Source of the DNA: Bacteroidales bacterium
GTDB taxonomy: Bacteria; Bacteroidota; Bacteroidia; Bacteroidales; UBA3824
DNA length: 37,698 nt
Assembly (NCBI GenBank): GCA_017541145.1
Contig: JAFXZT010000057.1
Coordinates: forward strand, 1-37,698
Direction: 5' to 3'
Positions 24,204-33,519 of the stretch are shown one piece after another. The notes under the pieces were generated by a model. The model was not told the DNA's origin. It did not search any database and saw only the letters and a program-made list of their open reading frames with translations. The translations under genes and the position numbers were made by a program. Each line of letters begins with the position of its first letter. Position 1 is the stretch's first letter.

Positions 24204-25469
24204 TTATCGGATAATTGTCGCATTACGATCGGGACCTACAGAAATCATCTTGATAGGGACTTTCACGAAATTTGATACAAATGCCAAGTAATCAATAAGT
24301 TCTTTTGGTAATTCCTTTTCTGACTTTGCATTAGAGATGTCGCATTTCCAGCCTTTGAATTCCTTGTAAACCGGTTCAGCAACTTCAGATGAGTCAAAAG
24401 GCATAGCCATAGTTTCTTTACCGTTGATTTTGTAAGCCACGCAAGCTTTTATTGTGTCAAAATCGTTCATTACGTCGCTCTTTGTAACGATGAGCTGAGT
24501 AACGCCGTTAATCATACAAGAATATTTCAATTCAACCAAATCGAGCCAGCCTGTACGACGGGGACGACCTGTTGTTGCGCCAAATTCGTGACCTGCATTT
24601 CTGAGTTTTTCGCCTGTTTCGTCAAAAAGTTCAGTCGGGAAAGGTCCAGCTCCTACGCGTGTGCAGTATGCTTTGAAAATACCGTAAACTTCACCGATTT
24701 TTTGAGGTGCAACGCCCATGCCGGTACATGCGCCTGCGCAAATGGTGTTGGAACTTGTAACAAACGGATATGAACCGAAATCAATATCAAGCATTGTGCC
24801 TTGTGCGCCTTCTGCCAAAACTGATTTGTTTTCGTCCAATTTTTCGTTTACATACATCTCAGAATCCACAAATTCAAACTGTTTCAAGCATTCAATGCCT
24901 TCAAACCAGCCTTTTGTAAATTCTTCCAAGCTGAAATCTTTGAACCCGAGGCTTTCGATTTCTTTCAAATGACGCTGTGTAAGTTTGTCGAATTTTTCTT
25001 TGAAATTTGGCAACAAGATGTCACCAATTCTCAAACCGTTTCTTGAGATCTTGTCAGTATAAGTAGGTCCGATACCTTTCAAAGTGCTGCCAATCTTTGA
25101 TTTACCTTTAGCTGCTTCGTTTGCAGCGTCAAGTATTCTGTGAGTAGGGAGAATCAAATTAGCACGTTTAGCAATTTTAAGGTACTTTGTGATTTCAGGA
25201 TTTTCCTTACTGATAACGTCGATTTCGCTCTTGAAAATTCCCGGATCAAGTACAACGCCGTTGCCGATGATATTTACAGCACCGTTTGTGAAAATTCCTG
25301 AAGGAATGGTGTGAAGAACGAATTTCTTACCGTTGAATTCCAATGTGTGACCAGCATTTGGTCCGCCTTGAAATCTGGTTACGATGTTATACTTTGGGGC
25401 TAATACGTCAACGATTTTGCCTTTACCTTCGTCGCCCCATTGAAGACCTAATAAAACGTCTATTTTCAT
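24204..25469 (-). CDS. purA: Adenylosuccinate synthetase
   Basis: Cytoplasmic purine enzyme that converts IMP, aspartate and GTP to adenylosuccinate. The 421-residue protein has the expected length. Motifs are LGLQWGDEGKGKIVDVL at the N-terminus with the catalytic Asp, GGPNAGHTL with the catalytic His, GIGPTYTDKISRNGLR, and the aspartate-binding TTGRPRRTGWLDLV. The ATG at 25469 is the start. It is 41 bp downstream of the Fur-family gene on the same strand, a conserved Bacteroidales pair, and ends in a terminator at 24145-24121. Confidence 0.97.
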   Translation of the reverse strand: MKIDVLLGLQWGDEGKGKIVDVLAPKYNIVTRFQGGPNAGHTLEFNGKKFVLHTIPSGIFTNGAVNIIGNGVVLDPGIFKSEIDVISKENPEITKYLKIAKRANLILPTHRILDAANEAAKGKSKIGSTLKGIGPTYTDKISRNGLRIGDILLPNFKEKFDKLTQRHLKEIESLGFKDFSLEEFTKGWFEGIECLKQFEFVDSEMYVNEKLDENKSVLAEGAQGTMLDIDFGSYPFVTSSNTICAGACTGMGVAPQKIGEVYGIFKAYCTRVGAGPFPTELFDETGEKLRNAGHEFGATTGRPRRTGWLDLVELKYSCMINGVTQLIVTKSDVMNDFDTIKACVAYKINGKETMAMPFDSSEVAEPVYKEFKGWKCDISNAKSEKELPKELIDYLAFVSNFVKVPIKMISVGPDRNATIIR

Positions 25470-25510
25470 TTTTGTATGTTAAGTTTAAAAATTTCGCAGT
25501 TGGAGTTACT

Positions 25511-25966
25511 TTAGCGAATCTTTTTGGTTGCGCATTTCGGACACAATCCGTAAATATAAATTCTGTGTGAAAATATTTCGTAGCCGCTTTCTGCCGCCGC
25601 AATATCATCCAATTCGCCCAAGTCAACGTCTTTAAATTCAGTAACTTTGCCGCACATCAAACAAATAAGGTGATTATGACCTTCGCCGGTATTTTTTTCG
25701 TAAGTAGCTCGTGCTGTATCAAAATCATGACGGATTACAAGTCTGCACGCTGTCAACACTTCCATTGTATTATAGATGGTTGCCTTGCTTACGTTATAAT
25801 TTAACGATTTCAGACGTTGATAAAGCCATTCGATGTCAAAATGTCCTTCTGTTTTGTATACTTCATCAAGTATCATAAATCGTTCCGGTGTCTTGCGTAA
25901 CTTATTTTCTGATAGATACTTAATGAGTATGTCGTGAGGTGTTAGTTTTTCTAAATCTTTATCCAT
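25511..25966 (-). CDS. Fur-family transcriptional regulator
   Basis: A 151-residue metal- or peroxide-responsive repressor. An N-terminal winged helix (residues 5-85, with VSKATIYNTMEVL as recognition helix) is followed by the dimerisation and metal domain with GHNHLICLMCGK (His and Cys ligands) and YGLCPKC, a second Cys pair. The two CxxC motifs suggest a structural zinc. Fur, Zur and PerR subfamilies cannot be separated here. ATG 25966 is chosen over a TTG at 25984, which adds six residues. A promoter match lies at 25989-25996. It precedes purA, probably in one transcript. Confidence 0.9.
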   Translation of the reverse strand: MDKDLEKLTPHDILIKYLSENKLRKTPERFMILDEVYKTEGHFDIEWLYQRLKSLNYNVSKATIYNTMEVLTACRLVIRHDFDTARATYEKNTGEGHNHLICLMCGKVTEFKDVDLGELDDIAAAESGYEIFSHRIYIYGLCPKCATKKIR

Positions 25967-25988
25967 CTTGTTTGTATTTTTCAATTCT

Positions 25989-25996
25989 CAAATTTA
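25989..25996 (-). promoter_or_regulatory. -7 element for fur-purA
   Basis: TAAATTTG on the minus strand, an exact -7 match, 23 bp before the Fur ATG. No -33 TTTG is found at standard spacing. Confidence 0.45.
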
Positions 25997-26035
25997 ATCA
26001 TTTTTATTTTAAATAAGAATTTTTTTTCTTTCAAA

Positions 26036-26067
26036 TTTGTATTTTACAGAAAAAATCTTGTTCTTTG
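26036..26067 (+). promoter_or_regulatory. Candidate promoter for the 82-residue acidic protein
   Basis: TTTG (26036-26039), 20 bp, then GTTCTTTG (26060-26067), which misses only the first TA of the -7 element. It is 40 bp before ATG 26108. Confidence 0.4.
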
Positions 26068-26107
26068 CATCAAATATCAATTTTTTATAACTTATTTTAA
26101 TAAAAAA

Positions 26108-26356
26108 ATGTTGCCAAAATTTTTATTAGCAGACAACAGAATCGAATCTCCTGATTTGTTTTATGTTGTTCATACTCAGGAACCTAAATTTATTGTTGAG
26201 TTCGATTCCGAAGATTTCAACAAAAAACAAAAGCTCCATTGGTTGGACCCGAAACCGGATTCTGATTCTGAGATTGAAAACTTGCTGTCTCAAGCAGAAG
26301 AAGTTTATAATCGTGAATTTGATGACCTCGTAGATGATTTTGAGGATGCTGACTAA
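26108..26356 (+). CDS. Small acidic protein of unknown function
   Basis: An 82-residue cytoplasmic protein with a hydrophobic N-terminal half (MLPKFLLADNRIESPDLFYVVHTQEP) and a very acidic tail (DDLVDDFEDAD). No signal peptide or catalytic motif is seen. Similar short proteins occur beside fur/purA in Bacteroidales, in my recollection. Coding is supported by its promoter match, clean length and the terminator directly after. No function can be assigned. Confidence 0.78.
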   Translation: MLPKFLLADNRIESPDLFYVVHTQEPKFIVEFDSEDFNKKQKLHWLDPKPDSDSEIENLLSQAEEVYNREFDDLVDDFEDAD

Positions 26357-26363
26357 AAAATAA

Positions 26364-26420
26364 AAAATCAGTTTCGGGGATTACTGTTTTTTATGCAGTG
26401 TCAACCCCAAAACTGATTTT
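26364..26420. terminator. Bidirectional terminator
   Basis: AAAATCAGTTT (26364-26374) pairs with AAACTGATTTT (26410-26420), extended by GGGG/CCCC and an inner ACTG/CAGT, with T-runs on both sides. It separates the converging acidic-protein gene and the giant helicase gene. Confidence 0.85.
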
Positions 26421-26423
26421 TGT

Positions 26424-29400
26424 TTAACTTATCAGCAAATATTTCCCGTCTCGCTCTTCAATTTTACCTTTTTCAGTCAAATTGTTGATAGCCAAATCAA
26501 TATAATTCATCACCTGAGTTCCCATTCTGCCGAAACCAAGTTGTTTAGATGCGTTTTTCTTCAAGTCCTCCAGCGGCAAAGCCATTTCCGTTTGCAAAAC
26601 ATATTTTACTGCATTTTCGTATTCCACAAGCGGAATTTCTGACGAATCTCGTTTTTCGTCAGACCTGAAAACCTGATATTTTTCCGGATTTTGATTTGAT
26701 TTCCAAATCACAAACCTTTCATTTTCTTTTACTTTTTTTACGCCCAGTTTGTTAATCATATTGTCAACCTCTTCAGCAACCGTTGGCGTGATTCTCGGCA
26801 TTTTCCAAAGTTCAATCACCTTTTTGTAAAGCATCGTGTTGAAAATCGGAGCTTCTTGTTCAATAATCTTTTCCAAACGGTCTTTCAAAAGGTTGTGATT
26901 GAAAACGCCGGTGTTGAGTTCCTGATCCGGAATCGGCATGCAAACCATTGATACATAGTTTTCTTTCTTCACGATATCGGGATTAGAATAAATGCTGTTT
27001 GCACGATTTTGTTCTGATTCGATATCCGCAACTTCCATTTTTATTTCTATTTTGGGTTTGACATCGGATTGTTGCCCCGGAGTGCCAGCATTCTGAATCG
27101 CTTTTTCGATTTTACTTACAACTGACTTTTTGTCGTTGTGCCAATCTATTGACCAAACTTTCATCACATTCCAACCCAACGCATTAAGAACCGACGGTTG
27201 AATAATTTCGCGGTCTCTTGCGGTTTTGATTCTTGATTCATCGTTTGTATCTATCAGAATTGCAAGTACATAACGTTTTTTGTCTTTCGGGTCACAGACT
27301 GCAACATCGATTTTGAAACCTGAGCTACCAACATGAATATCAGATTCATAGCCCGCAGCTTTCAACTCTTTTGCAATATCTTTTGCGATTTCGTTTTCCG
27401 AAATATTGTTAAGAGTTCTGATATGCGAAGTTCCGTTTTGAGCAAACGCCAAGAATTTTTTCAAGCCCTCCACACCTTTTGCGGAACTGCGATTTGTATC
27501 AATCATTTCTGAAGTAAGCGTTGAGAAAATCTTCATTTCGTAACGCGCTCTCGAAACTGCAACATTGAGTCTGCGTTCTCCGCCCTTTTGATTCAGCGGA
27601 CCGAAATTCATGCTGACTTTGCCGTTGATATCCGGACCGTAACCTACTGAAAACAAGATAATATCACGCTCATCACCCTGAACATTTTCAAGATTTTTTA
27701 CAAACAGAGGTTCGCTGCTGTTTGTTGCAATTGTTTCAAGTTCAGGACGTTTGGTAAACAAATCTGTCAACAAATCGTCAATTAACTGTTGCTGAACCAA
27801 ATTGAAAGTTACAACGCCGATACTGTGTTTACTCATTTCGGGATCGCTCAAAAGTTTTTCAATTTCAGCCACAACCGCCTTTGCCTCAGCGGGATTTCGT
27901 CGTGATTTTCCTTTGTCGTAATATCCGTCAATTTTGTGGAATGTTACTTTGCTAATTCTATTGTCAGGCGACGGAAATGTCAACAACGAATTGTCATAAT
28001 ATTCATTGTTACTGAATGTTATCAAACTTTCGTGTTTACTGCGGTAATGCCACAACAGATTTTTTGATTTGAAATTAAGAGCCAAAGCATCGTCAAGTAT
28101 ACTTTCTAAATCTTCAATTTCAATATTATCTTCGTCAGTAGTTACCGACGAGAAGAAACTTGTAGGCGGCATTTGTTTCGGGTCGCCAGTGATAATTACA
28201 TTTTTGCTTCGGGCAATAGAACCCACAGCGTCCGAAGTCGGCATTTGCGATGCCTCGTCGAAAATTGTGATGTCAAACTGAGGCTTGTCAGTCAGTGAAA
28301 GATACTGAGCCACAGACATCGGACTCATCAACATACACGGACAAAGTCTTGGCAAAAGGTTCGGAATTTGGTCAAAAATTTTTCTGATAGAAGTTCCACG
28401 ACCGTTGCTGCGGATATTTTTCTGCAAAATTCCCGGTTCTGAATTTTTAGAAGCCTCGCTTGAGAAATTCGGAGCGCGTGATGCCATAACAGCGTACAAT
28501 TCCGCTTTCGCAAGTTCCGTATACTTGTTGTTAAGTTCACGGTAACGTTTAACTTTGTCATCAAAAATCTCACCCTTAAAAAGTTTCGCATTGTCGTCCA
28601 CCGAAAAGATATATTCGGCAACGGCTTTGTAAAAACTTTTCTTGAATGTTGAAACCCATTTAGAAGGTTCGATGTCGGTTTTATCGAAAAATTCAGTTGC
28701 AAAACTCATTGAATACGATGCCGCTTTTCGCTTGGCTGTCAAATAGATAAACCATTCTTTCAAGCCGTCGAGATTTTCGTTTATCGTTTTCACAAGAGAT
28801 TTGCGCTTTTCGATAATTGATTCTGATTCACACTTATTATCAATAGCATGAATATCCACTCCGCCGATGTTCAGCAAATTTTGCTTGTTTGCCTTGTCAC
28901 GATTGATAAGTTTGGCTGTCTCGATGAATGATTTTGCATAAAAATCTTGATACATCTTGAAGCCTTGACTAAACAATGTACTGAAATTTTTCTTAACATT
29001 CATGTACTCAAACGGATTGGCTGACAGCTGTTTAATCATTTCATCAATCTTCAAGACCTCTTTGAGCAAATCTTCGCGGTCGTGCCAATTTTCCAAAGTT
29101 ACGCACGGAATTCCTTCATAAATTTCATTCAATTCCGGAATGCTGAGAGCCTTGTAGATCTCCTCGTAATAAACAGTTAAATCCTGAAGATCGCTGTCCG
29201 GATTTATCTCGTTACTGCCTGATACATATTGTTTTAAGGCTTTTTTAATTTTCCTTCTCGTAAACCATTTTGAGATAAAGAATTGATTTTCGGATTTTTT
29301 CCAAATATCAAGTTCCTCTGCCCAATTTTTGTTGAAAACACTTTCCTTGTAACGCCCCGTTAAAGTTCCGTGCTTAATTGCTGCATATTTTCCGTGTTCC

Positions 29401-32246
29401 ATCGCAGCAAAATATTGATCTTGTTTGCCGTCTTTGTCGCTGAAAATTGCTGCTTTTTCGTTCATCATTTTCAGCTGAGCAATCTCAAGTATCAGATTTT
29501 CAAAGTTATCAAGATTTTCAATATTTTCATGATTTGTTACTTTCAACCATTGATTACAATCTTCAAGACCGGTTTTCAAGTCAGACAAATCTTTGATATA
29601 TCCGGAAGTAATTTCTGTAAGATTTTTCTTTAAATCCGCATCAAATTCTTTGAAATTCAGCGAATTAAGTTTATTATCAGCCGGATTGCCGCATGCTTGA
29701 CTTATTACGGAACATTCGTTTGCAATTTCAAACCAAATATCCTTGGTTTCTTTGTTGATTGTGCCTACAAGTTCAAGTGGAATTTCAATATTTGATTCAA
29801 CCTCCTCTCCTATTGCAATATACTGATTTATAGCTTCATAAAGCGAAATTCCGCACGGCAAAGGTTTGTGAGTACTTTCCTGCATTCCGTTCAGTTCGTT
29901 ACGAAGTGACATCAGTTTCTGAGCATCAGAGGCAAAATCTTTCGGTTCTTTGTATCTTGTGACTTCTACACAATTTTTAAGTTGCTCTATTACAACACTT
30001 TTATTAGTTTTGTTAGAGAAAACGTCCAAGCAAAACGGTGACAAACCCAATTTATCAAGTCTGGTTCTTACAACTTCCAGAGCAGCAGCCTTTTGCGCTA
30101 CAAACAAAACGCGTTTGCCTCGGTAAAGAGCATTTGCAATTATGTTGGTGATTGTCTGCGACTTACCTGTACCCGGAGGTCCAAACATAATAAAACTGTT
30201 GTCAGTAACAGCCTCTTCCACCGCTTCAAGTTGCGAGCTGTCCGCACTTACGGGCAAAAGCATCTGCGAAGGCGTGTACTCCTTGTCCATTTCGCCGGCG
30301 GTTTTTGAATTTTCATTTTGTGAAAAAGTTAACTTACCGCTTATTAAACTGCTGACAATCTTGTTGTTGGTAAGTATCTCGGCGTGAGAATGAATATCAT
30401 TCCACATCACAAACTTGTTGAAACAGAAGTTTCCGATTACAACTTTTTCTTCAACTGCCCAGTGACTCATGTGAGCAATTGATTTTCGCACCATGTCAAG
30501 TATCAACGGTACGTCCACGCCACTTTCATCGGTTGGCAGCGGGTCGGGCAATCCCAACGAAACTTCGTAATTTTGTCGTAACATCTCGGCAAGTGTAACA
30601 TTTGCTATTACTTCCTCGTCACGACAGCGAATTACATAACCACTTGAACTGTTGCGTTTTATAATATCAATCGGTAAAAGTAAAATCGGTGCAAATCTCG
30701 GAGTTTCGCTCTTAGGTGTTTCAAACCATTTCAAAAGTCCGATTGCCATGTACAAAGTGTTAGCACCGTTTTCTTCCAACGATGATTTACTCGTTCTGTA
30801 CAACGCTTTCAGAGCATCAATATTTTCGCTTTCGCTGTATACCGAATGGAGTTTTTTGTTGTCAACATCTCGGAGAATAAATTTTTCCAAATCAGAGCCC
30901 GGAACCACTGTGATATTGGCATTTGCGATATTCTCGTCGTCAATTTTGATTTCACTTGGGCGCGGAAAAATTCTAAACTCTTCTCCCCCGCTCAGATAAT
31001 CTTCAATCTTATTGATTCCGGCAGAAATCAACAAAAGATTTTTCTTGTTGAATCTCATGTTCAACAGCGAGTTACGAAGACTCAAATCAAGTAATTTGCG
31101 TTCCCAAATATTTTGCTTTGTTAAAGGTTTGTTGTCCTGAAGTACAGACGGGATGTCATAAATCGAAATATCTTCCGGCTTACTGAGTTGTGAATTTTGC
31201 AGTACATCGCCTTGAATTGCAAAACTGCCGTCCTTTAGTCGCAAAATTTTCGGTAACGGTTTGATATTGAAACTTCTACAACGTGTAACAGCAACAAAAT
31301 ATTCAAAATTCTTTTCCGTTGTAAGACTTTGCGCACCAAATCGGCAAGCAGTTTCAAAATCAATATTTTTACCGCTGTCAATCATCGTTGATTCAATAAC
31401 TTCGATTGTTTTGTTGCCGGTTTGCAGACGTTTTGTAAGCACAGTCATATCGTCGCAAACAGAATCTTGGAAAGTTTCAGGCAAAAGGTGCAAACCTACA
31501 AAAGCGTGACCTTTTATCAAAATTACAATCGGATAAAGATGAGCACATTCCAAGCACGATGCAAAAAGCAACGCGGTCTCTACTCCTGTTCCGTTTTTAC
31601 AAGTAAGAATTTCGTCGGCAAACCTTATGCGTTGACCTTTAAGCGATTCTGCGATTTCAGGATTCGGTCGGAACACAATATCTTGTTCGCGTAAAGCCTC
31701 AAAAATTGCACTTGCCATTTGTCTTACGCGGTTAACATTTCGAGAAAGATATCCGTCCAAAGTTCCGTCACCGGAATATTCTTTCAGAATTTGTGAGGCA
31801 CGTTCTACAATTTTTTTTACGTCATGTAAATCGGGCATCACAAACGACGCTGTTAATTCCGGCAAATAATTATCAGTCCAAAAATCAACCGGAACTATTT
31901 TGATAGGAAATTGTTTGCTAATTAAAATTTGCTCGTTGCAAATAATATTTAGATTAATATATGTTTCACGAATTTCACTCAGACCTAAAATATATGATTG
32001 AATTGTGTCAAGTTTAATTAAAATTTCTGTACTTTCACCTGCATTAATTTTCGAGATTGATGTCGTAAATTTTTGAGCAAAATCCTCGGCAGGAACCAGC
32101 TCTAAAGTCAGATTTTCGAGATTTTCTACGGATTTGTTCTCGATACCGAGAGATTTTGTGATATTGTAGTTGTTGATGCACATCGGCAACCCAACTATCG
32201 GAAAATATTGAAAATCAATTTCTAATATGTTGTTTCCTTCTTCCAT
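26424..32246 (-). CDS. Giant SF1 helicase with Tgl-like, DUF4011, Vsr-like nuclease and DUF3320 domains
   Basis: A 1940-residue cytoplasmic protein from ATG 32246 (a GTG at 32264 would add six residues). Order: beta-sandwich N-terminal region (1-130). A transglutaminase-like segment has Cys216 in LTCKNGTGVETALLFAS and His247 in KGHAFVGLHL. DUF4011 opens with WERKLLDLSLRNSLLN. The UPF1/COG1112-type SF1 helicase has Walker A GPPGTGKSQ at 689-697, DEAS at 1330-1333, TGDPKQMPP, and motif VI ERRLNVAVSRAR at 1557-1568. A Vsr/MTES_1575-like nuclease has SGFKIDVAV (Asp1647), AILID (Asp1666) and GWNVMKVWSIDW, and a C-terminal DUF3320 follows. The nuclease has Leu where many homologues have Glu in GIECDG, so its activity is uncertain. 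Such helicases occur in phage-defence loci. Here it is a single gene. Confidence 0.9.
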   Translation of the reverse strand: MEEGNNILEIDFQYFPIVGLPMCINNYNITKSLGIENKSVENLENLTLELVPAEDFAQKFTTSISKINAGESTEILIKLDTIQSYILGLSEIRETYINLNIICNEQILISKQFPIKIVPVDFWTDNYLPELTASFVMPDLHDVKKIVERASQILKEYSGDGTLDGYLSRNVNRVRQMASAIFEALREQDIVFRPNPEIAESLKGQRIRFADEILTCKNGTGVETALLFASCLECAHLYPIVILIKGHAFVGLHLLPETFQDSVCDDMTVLTKRLQTGNKTIEVIESTMIDSGKNIDFETACRFGAQSLTTEKNFEYFVAVTRCRSFNIKPLPKILRLKDGSFAIQGDVLQNSQLSKPEDISIYDIPSVLQDNKPLTKQNIWERKLLDLSLRNSLLNMRFNKKNLLLISAGINKIEDYLSGGEEFRIFPRPSEIKIDDENIANANITVVPGSDLEKFILRDVDNKKLHSVYSESENIDALKALYRTSKSSLEENGANTLYMAIGLLKWFETPKSETPRFAPILLLPIDIIKRNSSSGYVIRCRDEEVIANVTLAEMLRQNYEVSLGLPDPLPTDESGVDVPLILDMVRKSIAHMSHWAVEEKVVIGNFCFNKFVMWNDIHSHAEILTNNKIVSSLISGKLTFSQNENSKTAGEMDKEYTPSQMLLPVSADSSQLEAVEEAVTDNSFIMFGPPGTGKSQTITNIIANALYRGKRVLFVAQKAAALEVVRTRLDKLGLSPFCLDVFSNKTNKSVVIEQLKNCVEVTRYKEPKDFASDAQKLMSLRNELNGMQESTHKPLPCGISLYEAINQYIAIGEEVESNIEIPLELVGTINKETKDIWFEIANECSVISQACGNPADNKLNSLNFKEFDADLKKNLTEITSGYIKDLSDLKTGLEDCNQWLKVTNHENIENLDNFENLILEIAQLKMMNEKAAIFSDKDGKQDQYFAAMEHGKYAAIKHGTLTGRYKESVFNKNWAEELDIWKKSENQFFISKWFTRRKIKKALKQYVSGSNEINPDSDLQDLTVYYEEIYKALSIPELNEIYEGIPCVTLENWHDREDLLKEVLKIDEMIKQLSANPFEYMNVKKNFSTLFSQGFKMYQDFYAKSFIETAKLINRDKANKQNLLNIGGVDIHAIDNKCESESIIEKRKSLVKTINENLDGLKEWFIYLTAKRKAASYSMSFATEFFDKTDIEPSKWVSTFKKSFYKAVAEYIFSVDDNAKLFKGEIFDDKVKRYRELNNKYTELAKAELYAVMASRAPNFSSEASKNSEPGILQKNIRSNGRGTSIRKIFDQIPNLLPRLCPCMLMSPMSVAQYLSLTDKPQFDITIFDEASQMPTSDAVGSIARSKNVIITGDPKQMPPTSFFSSVTTDEDNIEIEDLESILDDALALNFKSKNLLWHYRSKHESLITFSNNEYYDNSLLTFPSPDNRISKVTFHKIDGYYDKGKSRRNPAEAKAVVAEIEKLLSDPEMSKHSIGVVTFNLVQQQLIDDLLTDLFTKRPELETIATNSSEPLFVKNLENVQGDERDIILFSVGYGPDINGKVSMNFGPLNQKGGERRLNVAVSRARYEMKIFSTLTSEMIDTNRSSAKGVEGLKKFLAFAQNGTSHIRTLNNISENEIAKDIAKELKAAGYESDIHVGSSGFKIDVAVCDPKDKKRYVLAILIDTNDESRIKTARDREIIQPSVLNALGWNVMKVWSIDWHNDKKSVVSKIEKAIQNAGTPGQQSDVKPKIEIKMEVADIESEQNRANSIYSNPDIVKKENYVSMVCMPIPDQELNTGVFNHNLLKDRLEKIIEQEAPIFNTMLYKKVIELWKMPRITPTVAEEVDNMINKLGVKKVKENERFVIWKSNQNPEKYQVFRSDEKRDSSEIPLVEYENAVKYVLQTEMALPLEDLKKNASKQLGFGRMGTQVMNYIDLAINNLTEKGKIEERDGKYLLIS

Positions 32247-32340
32247 ATTTGTTATATTTGTCACTAATTTTTTAGTTATTTTTTAGGTATTAAATTTACA
32301 ATAATATTACCTTACTGAAAAATTTTTTAATAATTTTTTT

Positions 32341-32348
32341 TAATTTTG
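32341..32348 (+). promoter_or_regulatory. -7 element very close to the trmO start
   Basis: TAATTTTG is an exact -7 match ending only 8 bp before ATG 32357. A transcript starting 5-8 nt downstream would be nearly leaderless. No -33 TTTG is seen. Confidence 0.4.
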
Positions 32349-32356
32349 TGGTTACT

Positions 32357-33040
32357 ATGAGTTTAACAATTACGCCTATAGCACACATCTCCAGCGAGTT
32401 CCCGCAAAAATTCGGGATACCTCGACAGCCAAATCTTGCGAAACATCTTTTGGCGCGTATAATTTTTGAACCTGAGTTCAGAAATCCGGATTTCATACGC
32501 GGAATCGAAACCGTTTCGCACATTTGGCTAATATGGGAGTTTTCTGAATTTACTGACAAAAAATATACCGCATTAGTACGACCGCCGCGTTTGGGTGGAA
32601 ACAAAAAAATGGGAGTTTTTGCTACACGTTCACCGCAGAGACCCAATTCGTTAGCTATGTCTGCCGTGAAAATAGTTACAATAAAAGAAGATCCAAAATT
32701 GGGTCCGGTTATTTATGTTTCGGGTGCGGATTTGCTCGACGGTACGCCTATTTATGACATCAAGCCATATATAAGTTACACCGATTGCATAACCGAAGCA
32801 ACAACTACGCTGTTCACCAAGCCCGAACAATTGGATTTTGTGGAATTTTGTTGCAACTTGCCTTTACGTGAAAATGATAGAAAGTTATTGGCATTGAAAG
32901 AGATACTTCTGCAAGACCCGCGACCGGCTTACAAGAAAAACGGTACCGAAAAATATGCTTTTGAATATTCCGGAATGCATATTGAATTTTTTGTTGAAAA
33001 CAATGTGGTGAAAGTATTGGAAATAAAACTGTTAAAATAA
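32357..33040 (+). CDS. trmO: tRNA (N6-threonylcarbamoyladenosine(37)-N6)-methyltransferase TrmO
   Basis: SAM-dependent enzyme that methylates t6A37 in tRNA. The protein has 227 residues from ATG 32357, while a GTG at 32348 lies in the promoter element. The YaeB/TsaA-family signatures are PIAHI, FGIPRQPNLA, VSHIWLIWEF, RPPRLGGNKKMGVFATRSPQRPN and DLLDGTPIYDIKPYI. The C-terminal part (KNGTEKYAFEYSG onward) is the extra domain of bacterial members. It is divergent from the giant helicase, sharing an 110-bp gap. Confidence 0.94.
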   Translation: MSLTITPIAHISSEFPQKFGIPRQPNLAKHLLARIIFEPEFRNPDFIRGIETVSHIWLIWEFSEFTDKKYTALVRPPRLGGNKKMGVFATRSPQRPNSLAMSAVKIVTIKEDPKLGPVIYVSGADLLDGTPIYDIKPYISYTDCITEATTTLFTKPEQLDFVEFCCNLPLRENDRKLLALKEILLQDPRPAYKKNGTEKYAFEYSGMHIEFFVENNVVKVLEIKLLK

Positions 33041-33041
33041 A

Positions 33042-33083
33042 AATGGTTGTCAAAGACTTAAAAAAAAAATCTTGACAACCATT
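33042..33083. terminator. Terminator between trmO and the Spy-like gene
   Basis: AATGGTTGTCAA (33042-33053) and TTGACAACCATT (33072-33083) are perfect 12-bp arms. The T-rich tail is on the minus strand (33041 downwards), so it best serves the minus-strand gene, but it may act on both. Confidence 0.75.
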
Positions 33084-33111
33084 AAAACCTTTCATTACGC
33101 TTTTCTAAAAC

Positions 33112-33519
33112 TTATTTTTTAGGTCCTTTTTTCCTGTTAGCCTCCATTGTCGTAATTTGTTCGTCAGTCAAAATTGCTTTCAATTTTGTTTCATACTCAT
33201 CACGTTTAGCTTTTTTGGCTTCTAATTCAGCTTTTTGTTCGTCGGTCAACTCTGGAGGTTTCTGTCCGCCGTCAGGTTTTTCGCCATCCTTCGGAGGTTT
33301 GAAACCGTGCTTTGGTCCGCCGATGTAATCAGCGTATTCCTCGTTGAGAGCCAACACTTTAGCCTTTTGATCGTCAGTAAGATTCAATTCTTGAGCCAAT
33401 TTTTCTGTCATTTGAGCCGGAGTTGGTTTTTCCGGACGGTTGCCCTTGTTTGACTGAGCATTTGCAGAAAATGAAAATCCAAAAAGGATTACAAATAGTA
33501 AAAATAAATAATTTTTCAT
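33112..33519 (-). CDS. Periplasmic Spy/CpxP-like (DUF4890-type) protein
   Basis: A 135-residue secreted protein with signal peptide (LFVILFGFSFSANA then cleavage before Gln). The mature part is helical and charged with LTxxQ-type repeats (ELNLTDDQKAKVLALN and ELTDEQKAELEAKK, ILTDEQITTME), a hallmark of Spy/CpxP periplasmic chaperone or stress sensors. A Gly/Pro/Lys-rich linker separates the repeats. It likely acts as an envelope-stress chaperone, though this is inferred. It is monocistronic, convergent with trmO. Confidence 0.8.
   Translation of the reverse strand: MKNYLFLLFVILFGFSFSANAQSNKGNRPEKPTPAQMTEKLAQELNLTDDQKAKVLALNEEYADYIGGPKHGFKPPKDGEKPDGGQKPPELTDEQKAELEAKKAKRDEYETKLKAILTDEQITTMEANRKKGPKK

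Noticed and set aside
24104-24223. Extended N-terminus of the O-methyltransferase
   Set aside because: It would run through the purA terminator into purA coding sequence. The ATG at 24103 fits the family start.
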